Notes: a model not told the origin generated them from the sequence alone. Numbered from the stretch's first letter, positions 25,341 to 34,355 are shown. The stretch: DNA of 64,000 nt from an uncultured Cohaesibacter sp. (GCF_963677725.1 NZ_OY782507.1:3966501-4030500), one strand, 5' to 3'. Made by a program: numbers and translations.

Positions 25341-26333
25341 ATGCAACGCTTTCTAAACAATCCAGATGACATCGTCGATGAAACGGTTGCTGGGTTCGTA
25401 CGTGCCCATGGTGATCTAGTTCGTCAGCATGAGGGCAATGGTCGTGTCGTGGTTTCCAGATTTGCCGCGGAAAAGGGTCGCGTCGGCATCGTGACCGGCG
25501 GTGGCTCCGGGCATGAGCCTGCATTTATCGGATATACCGGCAAGAATATGGTCGATGCGGTTGCTGTCGGGGAACTCTTCTCGTCGCCTACGGCAAAAAG
25601 CTTCCTTGACGCGATCAAGGCGGCAGATGGTGGCGCCGGAGTTGCCGTGCTTTATGGCAACTATGCTGGTGACAACATGAATGTCAAAATGGCCAGCAAG
25701 ATGATCAAGAAAGATGGCATCGAGGTTGCCACCGTGGTGGCCAATGACGATGTTTGTTCAGCCTCTGCTGATGAGCGGGCCAAGCGCCGCGGTGTTGCTG
25801 GCGAGATCTTCATGTGGAAGATCGGTGGGGCCAAGGCCGCGACTGGTGCGTCTCTTGTAGACGTGATTGCTGCAGCTCAGAAAGCGATCGACAATTGCCG
25901 TTCCATTGGCCTTGGTCTTGGTCCATGCACTCTGCCAGCTGTCGGTCATCCAAACTTCGAGATCGAGCCGGGCAAGATGGAAGTCGGCATCGGCCACCAT
26001 GGCGAGCCGGGTGTTCGGGTGGAAGACCTTGTGACCGCCAATGAGATAGCAGACGACATGGTCAAGGTTGTGCTTGATGATCACAATTTGCCAGCAGGGT
26101 CAGAGGTCGCCGTTCTCGTTTCTGGTCTTGGGGCAACCCCGGTCAATGAGCTGTATGTCTTGTATGATCGCATGGCCGAGCAAATCGAGGCACGGGGTTT
26201 GAAGATTCACAAGGCCTTTGTCGGCAACTATTTCACGTCGCTGGAAATGGTCGGTTCGACCCTCACGGTGATGGCGCTTGACGACGAACTCAAGCCTTTG
26301 CTGGACATGGAAACCAACTGTCCCGGACTTTAA
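25341..26333 (+). CDS. dhaK: Dihydroxyacetone kinase subunit DhaK-like (substrate-binding)
   Basis: 330 residues. The GGGSGHEPAFIGYTG loop and the GIGHHGEPG segment, containing the His that covalently binds the ketose in DhaK, are intact, as is GNYAGDNMN. DhaK binds dihydroxyacetone or a related ketose and works with DhaL, which supplies the phosphate. GAGGAC precedes ATG 25341; the DhaL gene follows after 11 bases. No DhaM/PTS gene is in the window, so ATP may be the donor, or a PTS partner lies elsewhere. Substrate could be erythrulose rather than dihydroxyacetone. Confidence 0.92.
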   Translation: MQRFLNNPDDIVDETVAGFVRAHGDLVRQHEGNGRVVVSRFAAEKGRVGIVTGGGSGHEPAFIGYTGKNMVDAVAVGELFSSPTAKSFLDAIKAADGGAGVAVLYGNYAGDNMNVKMASKMIKKDGIEVATVVANDDVCSASADERAKRRGVAGEIFMWKIGGAKAATGASLVDVIAAAQKAIDNCRSIGLGLGPCTLPAVGHPNFEIEPGKMEVGIGHHGEPGVRVEDLVTANEIADDMVKVVLDDHNLPAGSEVAVLVSGLGATPVNELYVLYDRMAEQIEARGLKIHKAFVGNYFTSLEMVGSTLTVMALDDELKPLLDMETNCPGL

Positions 26334-26344
26334 GGAGATATGGC

Positions 26345-26983
26345 ATGCAGGAAATTTCCAACAGGGGCGCTGGCAAGATCATTGCCGATATCGCCGAAGT
26401 GATTGTCTCCAACAAAGCCTATCTGTCGGAAATTGACGGCAAGATCGGAGACGGTGACCATGGCATCAACATGGCCAAGGGCTTTGGTCGCGCGGCTGAC
26501 CGTCTCGATCCGGATGGCACATTGACCGATGCAATGGAAGTCCTCTCCGATGTTCTGATGTCGGAAATCGGCGGATCGATGGGCCCGCTTTATGGCATGA
26601 TGTTCTCGGATATGGCCGAGAGCCTTGCTGACAAAGAGACCATTGATGTGGCGTCCTTCGGAGCCATGCTGAGGGCCGGGCTTGATGGGGTTCAGCAGAT
26701 TGGGAATGCCAGTGTCGGGGACAAGACTCTGATCGACACCTTCTCACCGGCCGTGGATGGCTTTGATGCCGCCGTCGAAGAGGGCAAGAGCTTTGCCGAG
26801 GCCCTGTCGGCGATGAAAGGTGCCGCAGAGGCGGGGCGTGACAGCACCATTGATCTCGTTGCCAAACTCGGGCGTTCTGCACGTCTGGGTGAACGCTCCA
26901 GAGGCGTGCTGGATGCCGGTGCGACATCCTGCTGCATGATCCTATCCGGCTTTGCAGACAGCATCACGGCTCGACTGACCTGA
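26345..26983 (+). CDS. dhaL: Dihydroxyacetone kinase subunit DhaL-like
   Basis: 212 residues. The DhaL nucleotide/metal motif is EIDGKIGDGDHGINMAKGF, followed by GGSMGPLYG and a C-terminal region with ARLGERSRGVLDAGA, all typical of DhaL, the nucleotide-binding subunit. AAGGAG lies before ATG 26345. It pairs with the DhaK gene directly upstream. A terminator follows at 27016, closing the first transcription unit. Confidence 0.93.
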   Translation: MQEISNRGAGKIIADIAEVIVSNKAYLSEIDGKIGDGDHGINMAKGFGRAADRLDPDGTLTDAMEVLSDVLMSEIGGSMGPLYGMMFSDMAESLADKETIDVASFGAMLRAGLDGVQQIGNASVGDKTLIDTFSPAVDGFDAAVEEGKSFAEALSAMKGAAEAGRDSTIDLVAKLGRSARLGERSRGVLDAGATSCCMILSGFADSITARLT

Positions 26984-27015
26984 ATATGGATGACAGACTT
27001 CATCCTAATTGATCC

Positions 27016-27057
27016 CAAAAAGAGGGGACGTCGTCTTGATGCGGGCCCCTTTTTTTG
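27016..27057 (+). terminator. Intrinsic terminator after the first dhaL
   Basis: AAAAAGAGGGG and CCCCTTTTTTT flank an interrupted stem (27016-27056), ending in a seven-T run. It separates the transport/kinase operon from the next unit. Confidence 0.7.
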
Positions 27058-27152
27058 AGAGCCTGCATAATCGGTTCAAACCCAGAGCGCGCAGCGCAGT
27101 TTCAGATGCCGATCGGTTGCGGAATTGTGGTGCGTGAGATATAAAATCGCGC

Positions 27153-27803
27153 ATGAAACAGATAGGTATCGATTATATTTGCAGCTTCCTTCGGGAAGTC
27201 GCAATGCGGATGAAAGAATCGGCTGACTATCTTGGCCAGCTCGATGGTGAAATTGGCGATGGTGATCATGGTTACACCATGTCGCGGGGATTTCACGCCA
27301 TTGTCCGAGCGATAAATGACGCTGATCGCCAGTTGCTGGACCTGTCAGATCTGTTTCGTCTTTGTAGTGACTCTTTCCTTGAAGCTGTTGGTGCGACCAC
27401 CGGTCCGCTCTATGCGTCGGGCTTTCTGTCTGCTGCCGAATTTGCGGATGGACGTAAGGAGCTGGCCGCGGATGAAGCGTTGCTGTTGTTGCCTGCAATT
27501 TCTGAAGGTATTTCCAGACGCGGTAAGGCGATTGCTGGCGACAAGACCATGATGGATGTCTGGCTTCCGGTCGGGCAGAGTGCTCGTGCATTGTATCAGG
27601 AAAAAGCGTCGCTTTGTGATGTTGTCAAGGATCTGCGTTCGGTGGCGCGGCACGGCGCTGAAAGCACGCGCTCGATGAAGGCCGTGCGGGGCAGAGCGGC
27701 AAGGCTGGGGGATCGGAGCCTTGGCCATGTCGATCCCGGAGCCGCCTCAGCCGCCATCATCGTTGATTGTTTCGCCGATATGCTTGAACAGAGGGGCCGC
27801 TGA
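27153..27803 (+). CDS. Second DhaL-like protein
   Basis: 216 residues, start MKQIGIDYICSFLREVAMRM. It keeps the DhaL metal/nucleotide motif LDGEIGDGDHGYTMSRGFH and the AARLGDRSLGHVDPGA segment. Only moderately similar to the first DhaL. Its stop overlaps the start of the regulator-DhaK fusion (ATGA), so the pair are translationally coupled and probably form a kinase or sensor complex. No strong ribosome binding site is seen before 27153; upstream is a terminator, so a separate promoter must lie in 27057-27152. Confidence 0.9.
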   Translation: MKQIGIDYICSFLREVAMRMKESADYLGQLDGEIGDGDHGYTMSRGFHAIVRAINDADRQLLDLSDLFRLCSDSFLEAVGATTGPLYASGFLSAAEFADGRKELAADEALLLLPAISEGISRRGKAIAGDKTMMDVWLPVGQSARALYQEKASLCDVVKDLRSVARHGAESTRSMKAVRGRAARLGDRSLGHVDPGAASAAIIVDCFADMLEQRGR

Positions 27804-29875
27804 TGGCTCCAAAAAGAAAGTCTGGCGCTGTTCGAAGCGAAAAGGGTGGTGCAGATGTCCCGATACCGCTGCGTTTTGGCAATGATCCGCTGCTCTGGGC
27901 AAGCTGGCTCTATTATGAAGAGGGTCTGACGCAGGGTGACATTGCGCAAATCATCGGTGTGTCCCGTGCAACTGTTGTGACCTATCTGGCAGATGCACGC
28001 ACGCGCGGCTTGGTGAATATCTCCATTTCGTCCGAGCATTTGAGGACCTTGTCTATCTCCAAGGCGTTGAAGCAGCATTTTGGCCTAAAGGATTGTCTGG
28101 TTATTCCCGGCGAGGGGGGAGACCGGTCGCTGATCGACCGTCTGGGGGCTGCTGGTGCGCAGGTGCTAAAGGAAATGCTGCGTTCGGGCGACACAATAGG
28201 TGTTGGCTGGGGACGCACGGTGCTCGCTACGGCACAGGCCCTCAACCTTGATACAATTTCGGATGTGCGCGTTGTACAGATGACCGGTTCAACTTCGGGA
28301 CATGTGCCCTATGCGCCTGCGGCCTGTGCAACGAAGATGGCCTCGGCAATCGGCGCCGAGTGTATTCCCCTGTCCGCGCCCGCAATCGTATCCAGCCCCG
28401 AACTCTATGATATTCTGACCGGTGAGGGGTTGATCCGCGAACAGATGGCCTGCCTTGATGAACTTGATAGCGTCATCTTTGGCATCGCGTCACTCCGGCC
28501 CAATTCGACCTTGCACAGTTCGGGCTTCTTTCATGACGATCCTGATCTGCGAGATGCCTATGCAAGTGCGGTGGGGGCGGTTGCCGGTCGCTATATTGAT
28601 GATCGTGGGAAGCTGGTTGAGGGGCCACTGGAAGATCGGACCATCGGGATTTCGCTCGCGCAGTTGGCGTGCGTGAAGCATCGGGTCGCCATTGCTGGTG
28701 GCACGGACAAGTTGCCGGCCATTCTGGCGACATTGCGCGGCGGGTTTGCCAATGTTCTGATTACCGATGCGACCACCGGCATGGGTATTCTCAATGCCGA
28801 GGGTAAGAAAAGTCTATTGCAGCGCTCTGTGCCCGAGAAGAAAGAGGAATTGATCGGCACAATCAAGCGCACCAAGGTCAAGAAATTTCTGAACGAAGCG
28901 GAAGATGCAGTTGATGAATCGCTTGAAGGTGCCGTTCTGGAATATGCGAACTATTTGAAGCCCGTGAAAGATTCCAATCGCGCTCTCATTGCGCTCGACG
29001 GCCCCCGAGAGGGCAAAGTAGGACTGGTGATTGGTGGCGGTGCCGGGCACGACCCCTATTTTTATGGCTATGTCGGGCGCGGTTTGGCGGATGCGGTCGC
29101 CATCGGCAACATTTTTGCCTCACCGCCTCCAATGCCGATCCTCGATTGTACAAGGGCCGTTGATGGTGGCGCTGGCGTTCTGCATGTTTTCGGGAACTAT
29201 TCGGGCGACATTCTCAACTTCGAAATGGCTGGCGACATGGCCAAGCGGGAGGGGATCAATGTGCGCACGGTCATCACGACGGATGACATTGCGTCCTCCA
29301 GCGAGGAAGAGCGCGATGCCCGCCGCGGCGTTGCTGGCAGCGTGTTTGTCTTCAAGGTGGCTGGCGCTGCCTGTGATCTGATGTTGCCGATTGATCGGGT
29401 CGAGGCTCTGACACGCAAGGCCAACAGACAGACCTACACCGTTGGGGTGGCGCTTGAACCTTGTTCCATGCCGGAGATCCGGCGTCCCACATTTCTGCTT
29501 GGCGATGATGAAATGGAAGTCGGGGTCGGCGTCCATGGTGAGCCGGGGATCGCCCGTCAGCCTATTGCCAGTGCCAATGATACGGCTGACATAATGGTGG
29601 ATTTGATCCTGGCAGAGATGGCCCCAAATCGTGGCGAGGAAGTTGCCTTGCTGGTCAATTCTCTTGGGGCGACGCCGATGATGGAATTGCTGATTATTGC
29701 GCGCCGTGTTCGAAAACGCCTCAAGGCGCGCGACATTACGGTGACGCGCAGTTGGACAGGCAACTATTGCACCTCACTTGATATGTCAGGGGTGTCGATT
29801 TCTCTGCTGCGTCTTGATTCTGAACTCAAGGCTATGCTGGATCATCCTTGCAGCACGGCAGCTTTTCAAGTTTAA
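27803..29875 (+). CDS. SorC-type regulator fused to a DhaK domain
   Basis: 690 residues. N-terminal part (about 1-345): helix-turn-helix YYEEGLTQGDIAQIIGVSRA then TVVTYLADARTRGLV, followed by the SorC/DeoR-type sugar-binding domain (GDTIGVGWGRTVLATAQAL, VVQMTGSTSGHVPYAPA, GGFANVLITDATTGMGIL). C-terminal part (about 355-690): a complete DhaK domain with GGGAGHDPYFYGYVGRG and the ketose-binding His in GVGVHGEPGI. A ketose sensed or phosphorylated by the DhaK half could switch the DNA-binding half, like DhaK/DhaL with DhaR in Escherichia coli, but in one chain. The same architecture is known from other genomes; whether it is kinase, sensor, or both is unresolved. Start overlaps the DhaL stop. 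Confidence 0.92.
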   Translation: MAPKRKSGAVRSEKGGADVPIPLRFGNDPLLWASWLYYEEGLTQGDIAQIIGVSRATVVTYLADARTRGLVNISISSEHLRTLSISKALKQHFGLKDCLVIPGEGGDRSLIDRLGAAGAQVLKEMLRSGDTIGVGWGRTVLATAQALNLDTISDVRVVQMTGSTSGHVPYAPAACATKMASAIGAECIPLSAPAIVSSPELYDILTGEGLIREQMACLDELDSVIFGIASLRPNSTLHSSGFFHDDPDLRDAYASAVGAVAGRYIDDRGKLVEGPLEDRTIGISLAQLACVKHRVAIAGGTDKLPAILATLRGGFANVLITDATTGMGILNAEGKKSLLQRSVPEKKEELIGTIKRTKVKKFLNEAEDAVDESLEGAVLEYANYLKPVKDSNRALIALDGPREGKVGLVIGGGAGHDPYFYGYVGRGLADAVAIGNIFASPPPMPILDCTRAVDGGAGVLHVFGNYSGDILNFEMAGDMAKREGINVRTVITTDDIASSSEEERDARRGVAGSVFVFKVAGAACDLMLPIDRVEALTRKANRQTYTVGVALEPCSMPEIRRPTFLLGDDEMEVGVGVHGEPGIARQPIASANDTADIMVDLILAEMAPNRGEEVALLVNSLGATPMMELLIIARRVRKRLKARDITVTRSWTGNYCTSLDMSGVSISLLRLDSELKAMLDHPCSTAAFQV

Positions 29876-29927
29876 CCGTCCGCTTTAGTCCCAAACCATT
29901 TGTCGATGGACAGGCGCCAAAATACGC

Positions 29928-29955
29928 CCCGGCCAAGAAAATTGCCATGGCCGGG
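29928..29955. terminator. Hairpin between convergent genes
   Basis: CCCGGCCA (29928-29935) pairs with TGGCCGGG (29948-29955), loop 12. No T-run on either side, so termination strength is uncertain. Confidence 0.4.
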
Positions 29956-29984
29956 ATATGACTGCCATCTTTGGCATGCTGTAT

Positions 29985-31391
29985 TTATCTGTTCTCCAGC
30001 CAATCATAAGAATAATCTGTAACCAGAAAACGACTGCTGACCCAGCCGATTTTGCTACCGGCTCTAACCTTGCTCCATATGCCTTGATTGTCATCTGAAA
30101 CCGCACAGTCCAGCGGCGTCATATCTGTGCCTTTGGCAATCTTTGCCACGGTTCTGCTGCTGAGGGACGGTTCGGACCTCATATTCATAGACATCAAATT
30201 CTTGACAGATATGATTTTCGCTCCACCATCGGATTTGATCGGTTCAAAGACGCCACCCGGGCAGCCGTTGATTTCGGCTAGCAGTCCATTGCTGGCAAAT
30301 TGGGTCAAATCGTAATCCACAGCGCAGAACTCACTCGTGGCGTTTTTTCCATTCTGGCAGGATGGTGCTTTGGCTTGCTTGCCCAGGACTTCGATGAGCA
30401 TATTGCCCTTGGCTGAAAAACCAAACAGGCAATGCTCTCCAGAGTGGGAACTGCCAAGAAAAACACGGCCTTGTTTGGACTTGGCGTAATCATTTACCGT
30501 GCCGTTCGCAATGGGGAAACCTAGATAGTCCTGCGTCACGGAATCGATATGAAGTTGCGAAATCTTCACCAGCTTGGAACACATTTGTGCGATCTTGTAC
30601 ATCGGCAGGGCGCTGCTGCTCAGAGCATCGGACAGGCCTCTTTTGGACACCGGAGAAAAGCCGAGATCATAGGCTTCGCCACTTGCAGTCAGGTAGAAAA
30701 AGCTGTCCTTGGTACGATGCTTCAAGGCTTCTTGCAGCAGCTCGGGCGGGTTGGATCCACCGATGATGATTCTCATGTAAGAGGCAATGACGTCATAGGT
30801 CAGATTCATGATATCACTGACCTTGGCCTGCTGGTCGGCGACCTTATCAGGCACCATTCCCATGTGGAAGCCGATGCGACCACCCGCTTCGATATGTCGG
30901 ACATTTTCCGAGTCACTCAGTTCCCCGTATCGGGTGGAGAGAGTTATTGCCAGCGCGCAAGCGGAAAGGCACTCGTCGCCGTTGAGGACATAGACGCCAA
31001 TCAGGTTGGGATCCTGGCTGCTGACAATATAGCTGAGATACTCCCCTATCTCGATCCCCTCCAAGAAGCTGCCCCCCGGACTGTCCAAGACAAGGGCCCA
31101 AGCCCAAGTGTTCTGAACGAGCTTATTGACAAGTGCTTTGAGTTTTTCGGTGTCCCCCTTGGTGATCACACCAGACAGGCGGATGACGTTGAACGCATTC
31201 TCCTTGGTTTTGGCACTGGGCAAGCCTTCCCGCTTCACTGGCAGGTCGAACGCCTCCGAGGAATAGGCGCCGAAGATCGGGTTCAGTCTTTCGATTTTCG
31301 CCACGAGATCATTTCTGACTTCGATCTTTGCCGCTGCCGCCGGTGCAGCGGCGGCCAGAATGATTGAAAGAAAGAGTAAAAAGCGTTTCAT
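29985..31391 (-). CDS. Exported ClpP-fold protein with C-terminal SH3 domain
   Basis: 468 residues with a signal peptide (MKRFLLFLSIILAAAAPAAA). Residues about 70-160 resemble a ClpP/crotonase-type fold: GVITKGDTEKLKALVNKLVQ, WALVLDSPGGSFLEGIEIGE and YVLNGDECLSACALAITLST, with a Ser-Ala-Cys at the place of the nucleophile elbow. A second half of about 150 residues is unassigned and has several cysteines (probably disulphides). The end is a bacterial SH3 domain: SMNMRSEPSLSSRTVAKIAK then GIWSKVRAGSKIGWVSSRFL. SH3 domains usually bind cell wall or peptides, so a periplasmic processing or scaffold role is suggested. AAAGG sits before ATG 31391. No operon partner. Confidence 0.78.
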   Translation of the reverse strand: MKRFLLFLSIILAAAAPAAAAKIEVRNDLVAKIERLNPIFGAYSSEAFDLPVKREGLPSAKTKENAFNVIRLSGVITKGDTEKLKALVNKLVQNTWAWALVLDSPGGSFLEGIEIGEYLSYIVSSQDPNLIGVYVLNGDECLSACALAITLSTRYGELSDSENVRHIEAGGRIGFHMGMVPDKVADQQAKVSDIMNLTYDVIASYMRIIIGGSNPPELLQEALKHRTKDSFFYLTASGEAYDLGFSPVSKRGLSDALSSSALPMYKIAQMCSKLVKISQLHIDSVTQDYLGFPIANGTVNDYAKSKQGRVFLGSSHSGEHCLFGFSAKGNMLIEVLGKQAKAPSCQNGKNATSEFCAVDYDLTQFASNGLLAEINGCPGGVFEPIKSDGGAKIISVKNLMSMNMRSEPSLSSRTVAKIAKGTDMTPLDCAVSDDNQGIWSKVRAGSKIGWVSSRFLVTDYSYDWLENR

Positions 31392-31824
31392 AAATGGCCT
31401 TTCAAAACGAATAAATTGCAATGCAGCAGCTCTGCTCACGAGGGCGAAGAATTGGAATCCCGTTTTCCAAGCGCCGCTTTTGCTGACTGGAGCGGTAATT
31501 CTGAATTCTTATTGTTCAAACCCGGTACGGCGGCCCGTTGTTAACAGGGTGATACAGGCTTTCCATCCCATATGGGTCGTCATGCGGGGATTGCATCGAC
31601 CTGTTTGAAGCCTTTTTTAAGCTGTCGGATTCTACGGGTCTTTTCAAGAGGCTGCACTGTTGCGCAGGATGTTGCGCTTCTCATCGGGTTTAAAACCTCG
31701 TTCTGGGCATTGCCAAAATTTCCAGGAAAAAACAAATTTTGTCACGGTCACAAAACAAATTTCGTCATTGACACTTTTCTCAGATCGTTCCATTTTTACA
31801 TTGCGCAAACGGTAAACCACGAGT
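31392..31824. other. Intergenic region upstream of the LacI regulator
   Basis: About 430 bases with no gene. It is AT-rich from 31700; ATTGACACTTTTCTC near 31768 is a possible -35 element toward the LacI gene. A half-site GCGCAAACGGT at 31803-31813 resembles the downstream operator. Confidence 0.4.
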
Positions 31825-31840
31825 GAGCAAACGTTATCTC
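31825..31840. promoter_or_regulatory. LacI-type operator before the regulator gene
   Basis: GAGCAAACGTTATCTC is nearly palindromic around AACGTT (two mismatches) and closely matches the site at 32986-33001 before the binding-protein gene. Central AACGTT/CG steps are typical of LacI-family operators; the regulator probably controls itself. Confidence 0.65.
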
Positions 31841-31875
31841 ATCGTATTTTTGTAATGCGCCGAAAGGTAAAGGCC

Positions 31876-32925
31876 GTGACTTCAGAGACAAGTCCCAACC
31901 CAGCAACGATGATCCAACGTGTCACCATTCGTGATGTCGCGGCGAAGGCCGGGGTCAGTGTAACCACTGCATCTCGTGCTCTGAATGGGACGGGGCGCAT
32001 GTCGGAAGATACACGCTTGCGGGTGCAACAAGTTGCCAAGGATCTTGATTATCGCCCGAACACCATGGCGCGGGGGCTCGTTCAACAGCGTTCATTCACC
32101 CTTGGTCTGTTGACCGATGACACCTATGGGCGATTCACCCTTCCGGTCGCAGCAGGTCTTTCCACGGCCATGACCGATCGCGGGGTATCGGTTTTTCTGA
32201 GTGCAGGCGAGAAAGAGCCAAAACGGATGCAGCTCAACTTGCGTGCAATGGAAGAAAAGAGGGTCGACGGATTGGTGATCACCGGCAAGCGCATTGATCG
32301 CGACCTGCCAGTGGATGTTTCACGGCTCGGCATGCCGGTTGTCTATGTTTATTCCAAATGTCCGGACGGTTCGATCGGGTTCGTGCCTGATGATTTCAAC
32401 GCCGCCAAGATCGCGACCCAGCATTTGATCTCGCTGGGACGACGCAAGATTGCGCATATCACTGGCATGTCGTCTTTTGAGGCCGCGCATCTGCGCGATG
32501 CTGGATGGAAGGCCGCCCTTCAAGAGGCCGGGCTTGCGCCCCACTGTGAAGCGATCTTTGGCAACTGGACCGAGGCGCATGGCTACGAGACGGCTTACAG
32601 GCTTTTTGACGCCACCGCGGATCGACCCGATGCCATCTTCTGCGGAAATGATCAAATAGCCAGAGGCGTTGTTGATGCCTTTGCACATATAGGGATCAAG
32701 GTCCCTGACGATGTTGCCATTGTGGGCTTTGACAATTGGGAAGTGTTCGCCAACGCAACACGGCCGCCCCTTAGCACGGTGGATATGGGGCTGACTTGCC
32801 TGGGCACAAGTGCTGGGTTGGCACTGCTCGATATGATTGAAGGCAAGCCAATCGAGCCTGGCTTGAGAAAGCTGCCGTGCCGTTTGGTCGTGCGGCAGTC
32901 TTGCGGAGGAGAGCCGTCCGAGTAG
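31876..32925 (+). CDS. LacI-family transcriptional regulator of the arabinoside locus
   Basis: 349 residues from a GTG at 31876, preceded by AAGG; 31855 (ATG, no ribosome site) and 31909 are alternatives. The N-terminal LacI helix-turn-helix is VTIRDVAAKAGVSVTTASRA, then LNGTGRMSEDTRLRVQQVAK and DYRPNTMARGL (hinge helix). The C-terminal periplasmic-binding-like domain has GLLTDDTYGRFTLPVAAGLS and DVAIVGFDNWEVFANATRP, where sugars bind. It lies just upstream of an ABC/GH127 operon that has the same operator-like motif, so it most likely represses that operon until the sugar appears. Confidence 0.9.
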   Translation: MTSETSPNPATMIQRVTIRDVAAKAGVSVTTASRALNGTGRMSEDTRLRVQQVAKDLDYRPNTMARGLVQQRSFTLGLLTDDTYGRFTLPVAAGLSTAMTDRGVSVFLSAGEKEPKRMQLNLRAMEEKRVDGLVITGKRIDRDLPVDVSRLGMPVVYVYSKCPDGSIGFVPDDFNAAKIATQHLISLGRRKIAHITGMSSFEAAHLRDAGWKAALQEAGLAPHCEAIFGNWTEAHGYETAYRLFDATADRPDAIFCGNDQIARGVVDAFAHIGIKVPDDVAIVGFDNWEVFANATRPPLSTVDMGLTCLGTSAGLALLDMIEGKPIEPGLRKLPCRLVVRQSCGGEPSE

Positions 32926-32985
32926 GCGGACAATAAGTTCCTGTATCGCTCACGACACGTCGCTAGGGCGAACAATATGCAATTA

Positions 32986-33001
32986 GCGCAAACGTTGTCT
33001 C
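32986..33001. promoter_or_regulatory. LacI-type operator before the sugar-binding-protein gene
   Basis: GCGCAAACGTTGTCTC shares GCAAACGTT-TCTCATC with the site at 31825-31840, including flanking bases. It is 42 bases upstream of the start of the first operon gene, so a bound repressor would block transcription. Confidence 0.65.
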
Positions 33002-33042
33002 ATCAATCTGCTCGGTGAGGCAACCTAAGAGGAGGAAGACAA

Positions 33043-34296
33043 GTGACCCTTAAAGCATTACTCGGTGGTGTTGCCATCGCCGCACTCGCCCTGCCCAGCC
33101 TTGCACAGGCGGAGACCTTTTCCCTTTGGGTCCGTTCGGACGGATCGGAATTCATGCCAAAGCTCGTTGAAGCTTTCAACGCCAAGGGAGAGGACAAGGC
33201 CGAACTGCAAATCGTACCAGTCAACGAACTGGTTCAGAAATATGCCATCGCAGCGGCGGGGGGATCCCAACCGGACGCTTTGTCCCTTGATCTTATCTAT
33301 ACGCCTTCCTTCGCGATGGCCGGTCAGCTCAAGGATATGACCGACTTTGCCAAGGGGCTGCCCTATTATGACAAGCTTTCCAAGGCGCATCTGAGCGTCG
33401 GTACGTATGATGGAAAGATCTATGGCATGCCTTTCTCAGCTGATGCTTCGGTTCTGATCTGGAACAAGAATCTGTTCGAAAAAGCCGGTCTTGATCCCGA
33501 GAAGGCGCCGACCACCTGGGAGGAAATCCGCAAGGATGCAGAGGCTGTTGCTGCCCTTGGTGACGAAACCTATGGCTACTATTTTTCCGGTAATTGCGGT
33601 GGCTGCAACATCTTTACCTTCACACCGCTGGTCTGGGCTTCGGGTGGCAACCTGTTTGAAGGCGAAGGCGCGAAGGCGACGGTTAAGACACCGCAGATGA
33701 AAGACGCGATCGAATTCTACCGTGGCATGGTCAAAGATGGTCTGGTGCCCGCCGGATCGCAGACCGATGCTGGTGTGAACTTCTTTGCGGCCTTTGCGGG
33801 TGGCAATATCGGCATCGCACCCTCTGGCTCCTTTGCGATCGGAGCGTTGAACAATCAATATCCTGATCTCAAATATGGCGTGACCTATCTGCCGGGTAAG
33901 GATGGCAACTGGTCTTCCTTTGCCGGGGGGGACAACATCGTCGTTTCAGCCGCGACCGACGATGAAAAAATGCCAGCCATTCAGTCCTTTATAGAGTTCG
34001 CCTACTCGCCGGAAGGTCAGACGATTCTCGCCAAAAACGGCTCGCTTCCGGTTCGCGCCGACGTTGCCGAAGTCGCACTTGACGGGCTTGATGCGCGGTA
34101 TCTGATTGCGGCCAAGGCAATGGATCGTGGTCGCACGCCCTACAGCCCGGTCTTTAACGATCTGATCAACTCTCAGAATGGGCCATGGATTACCATGCTC
34201 AACAAAGCCTTCTTTGCTGAAAGCAGCCAAGAAGTCGATGAAGCCATGGACGACGCTCAAGAAGAGATGCAGTCCATCATCGATAGCTCCCGGTAA
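33043..34296 (+). CDS. Sugar ABC transporter substrate-binding protein (family 1)
   Basis: 417 residues, GTG start with AGGAGG upstream. Signal peptide MTLKALLGGVAIAALALPSL with cleavage near AQA-ETF. Mature part has the type II binding-protein fold (VGTYDGKIYGMPFSADASVL, FFAAFAGGNIGIAPSGSFAI). Cysteines in SGNCGGCNIF may form a disulphide. First gene of an importer with two permeases, a GH127 enzyme and an MsmK-like ATPase, so the ligand is probably an L-arabinose-containing oligosaccharide or glycoside. Confidence 0.93.
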   Translation: MTLKALLGGVAIAALALPSLAQAETFSLWVRSDGSEFMPKLVEAFNAKGEDKAELQIVPVNELVQKYAIAAAGGSQPDALSLDLIYTPSFAMAGQLKDMTDFAKGLPYYDKLSKAHLSVGTYDGKIYGMPFSADASVLIWNKNLFEKAGLDPEKAPTTWEEIRKDAEAVAALGDETYGYYFSGNCGGCNIFTFTPLVWASGGNLFEGEGAKATVKTPQMKDAIEFYRGMVKDGLVPAGSQTDAGVNFFAAFAGGNIGIAPSGSFAIGALNNQYPDLKYGVTYLPGKDGNWSSFAGGDNIVVSAATDDEKMPAIQSFIEFAYSPEGQTILAKNGSLPVRADVAEVALDGLDARYLIAAKAMDRGRTPYSPVFNDLINSQNGPWITMLNKAFFAESSQEVDEAMDDAQEEMQSIIDSSR

Positions 34297-34323
34297 GATC
34301 CTCCAATCTACCGCTTGCAGCAA

Positions 34324-34355
34324 CCGCCGACTGGGATCAAGTCTCCAGTCGGCGG
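34324..34355 (+). other. Strong hairpin after the binding-protein gene
   Basis: CCGCCGACTGG (34324-34334) pairs with CCAGTCGGCGG (34345-34355), 11 perfect base pairs, no T-run. Same design as the stem behind the 23496 binding-protein gene, probably to protect the abundant mRNA. Confidence 0.65.
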
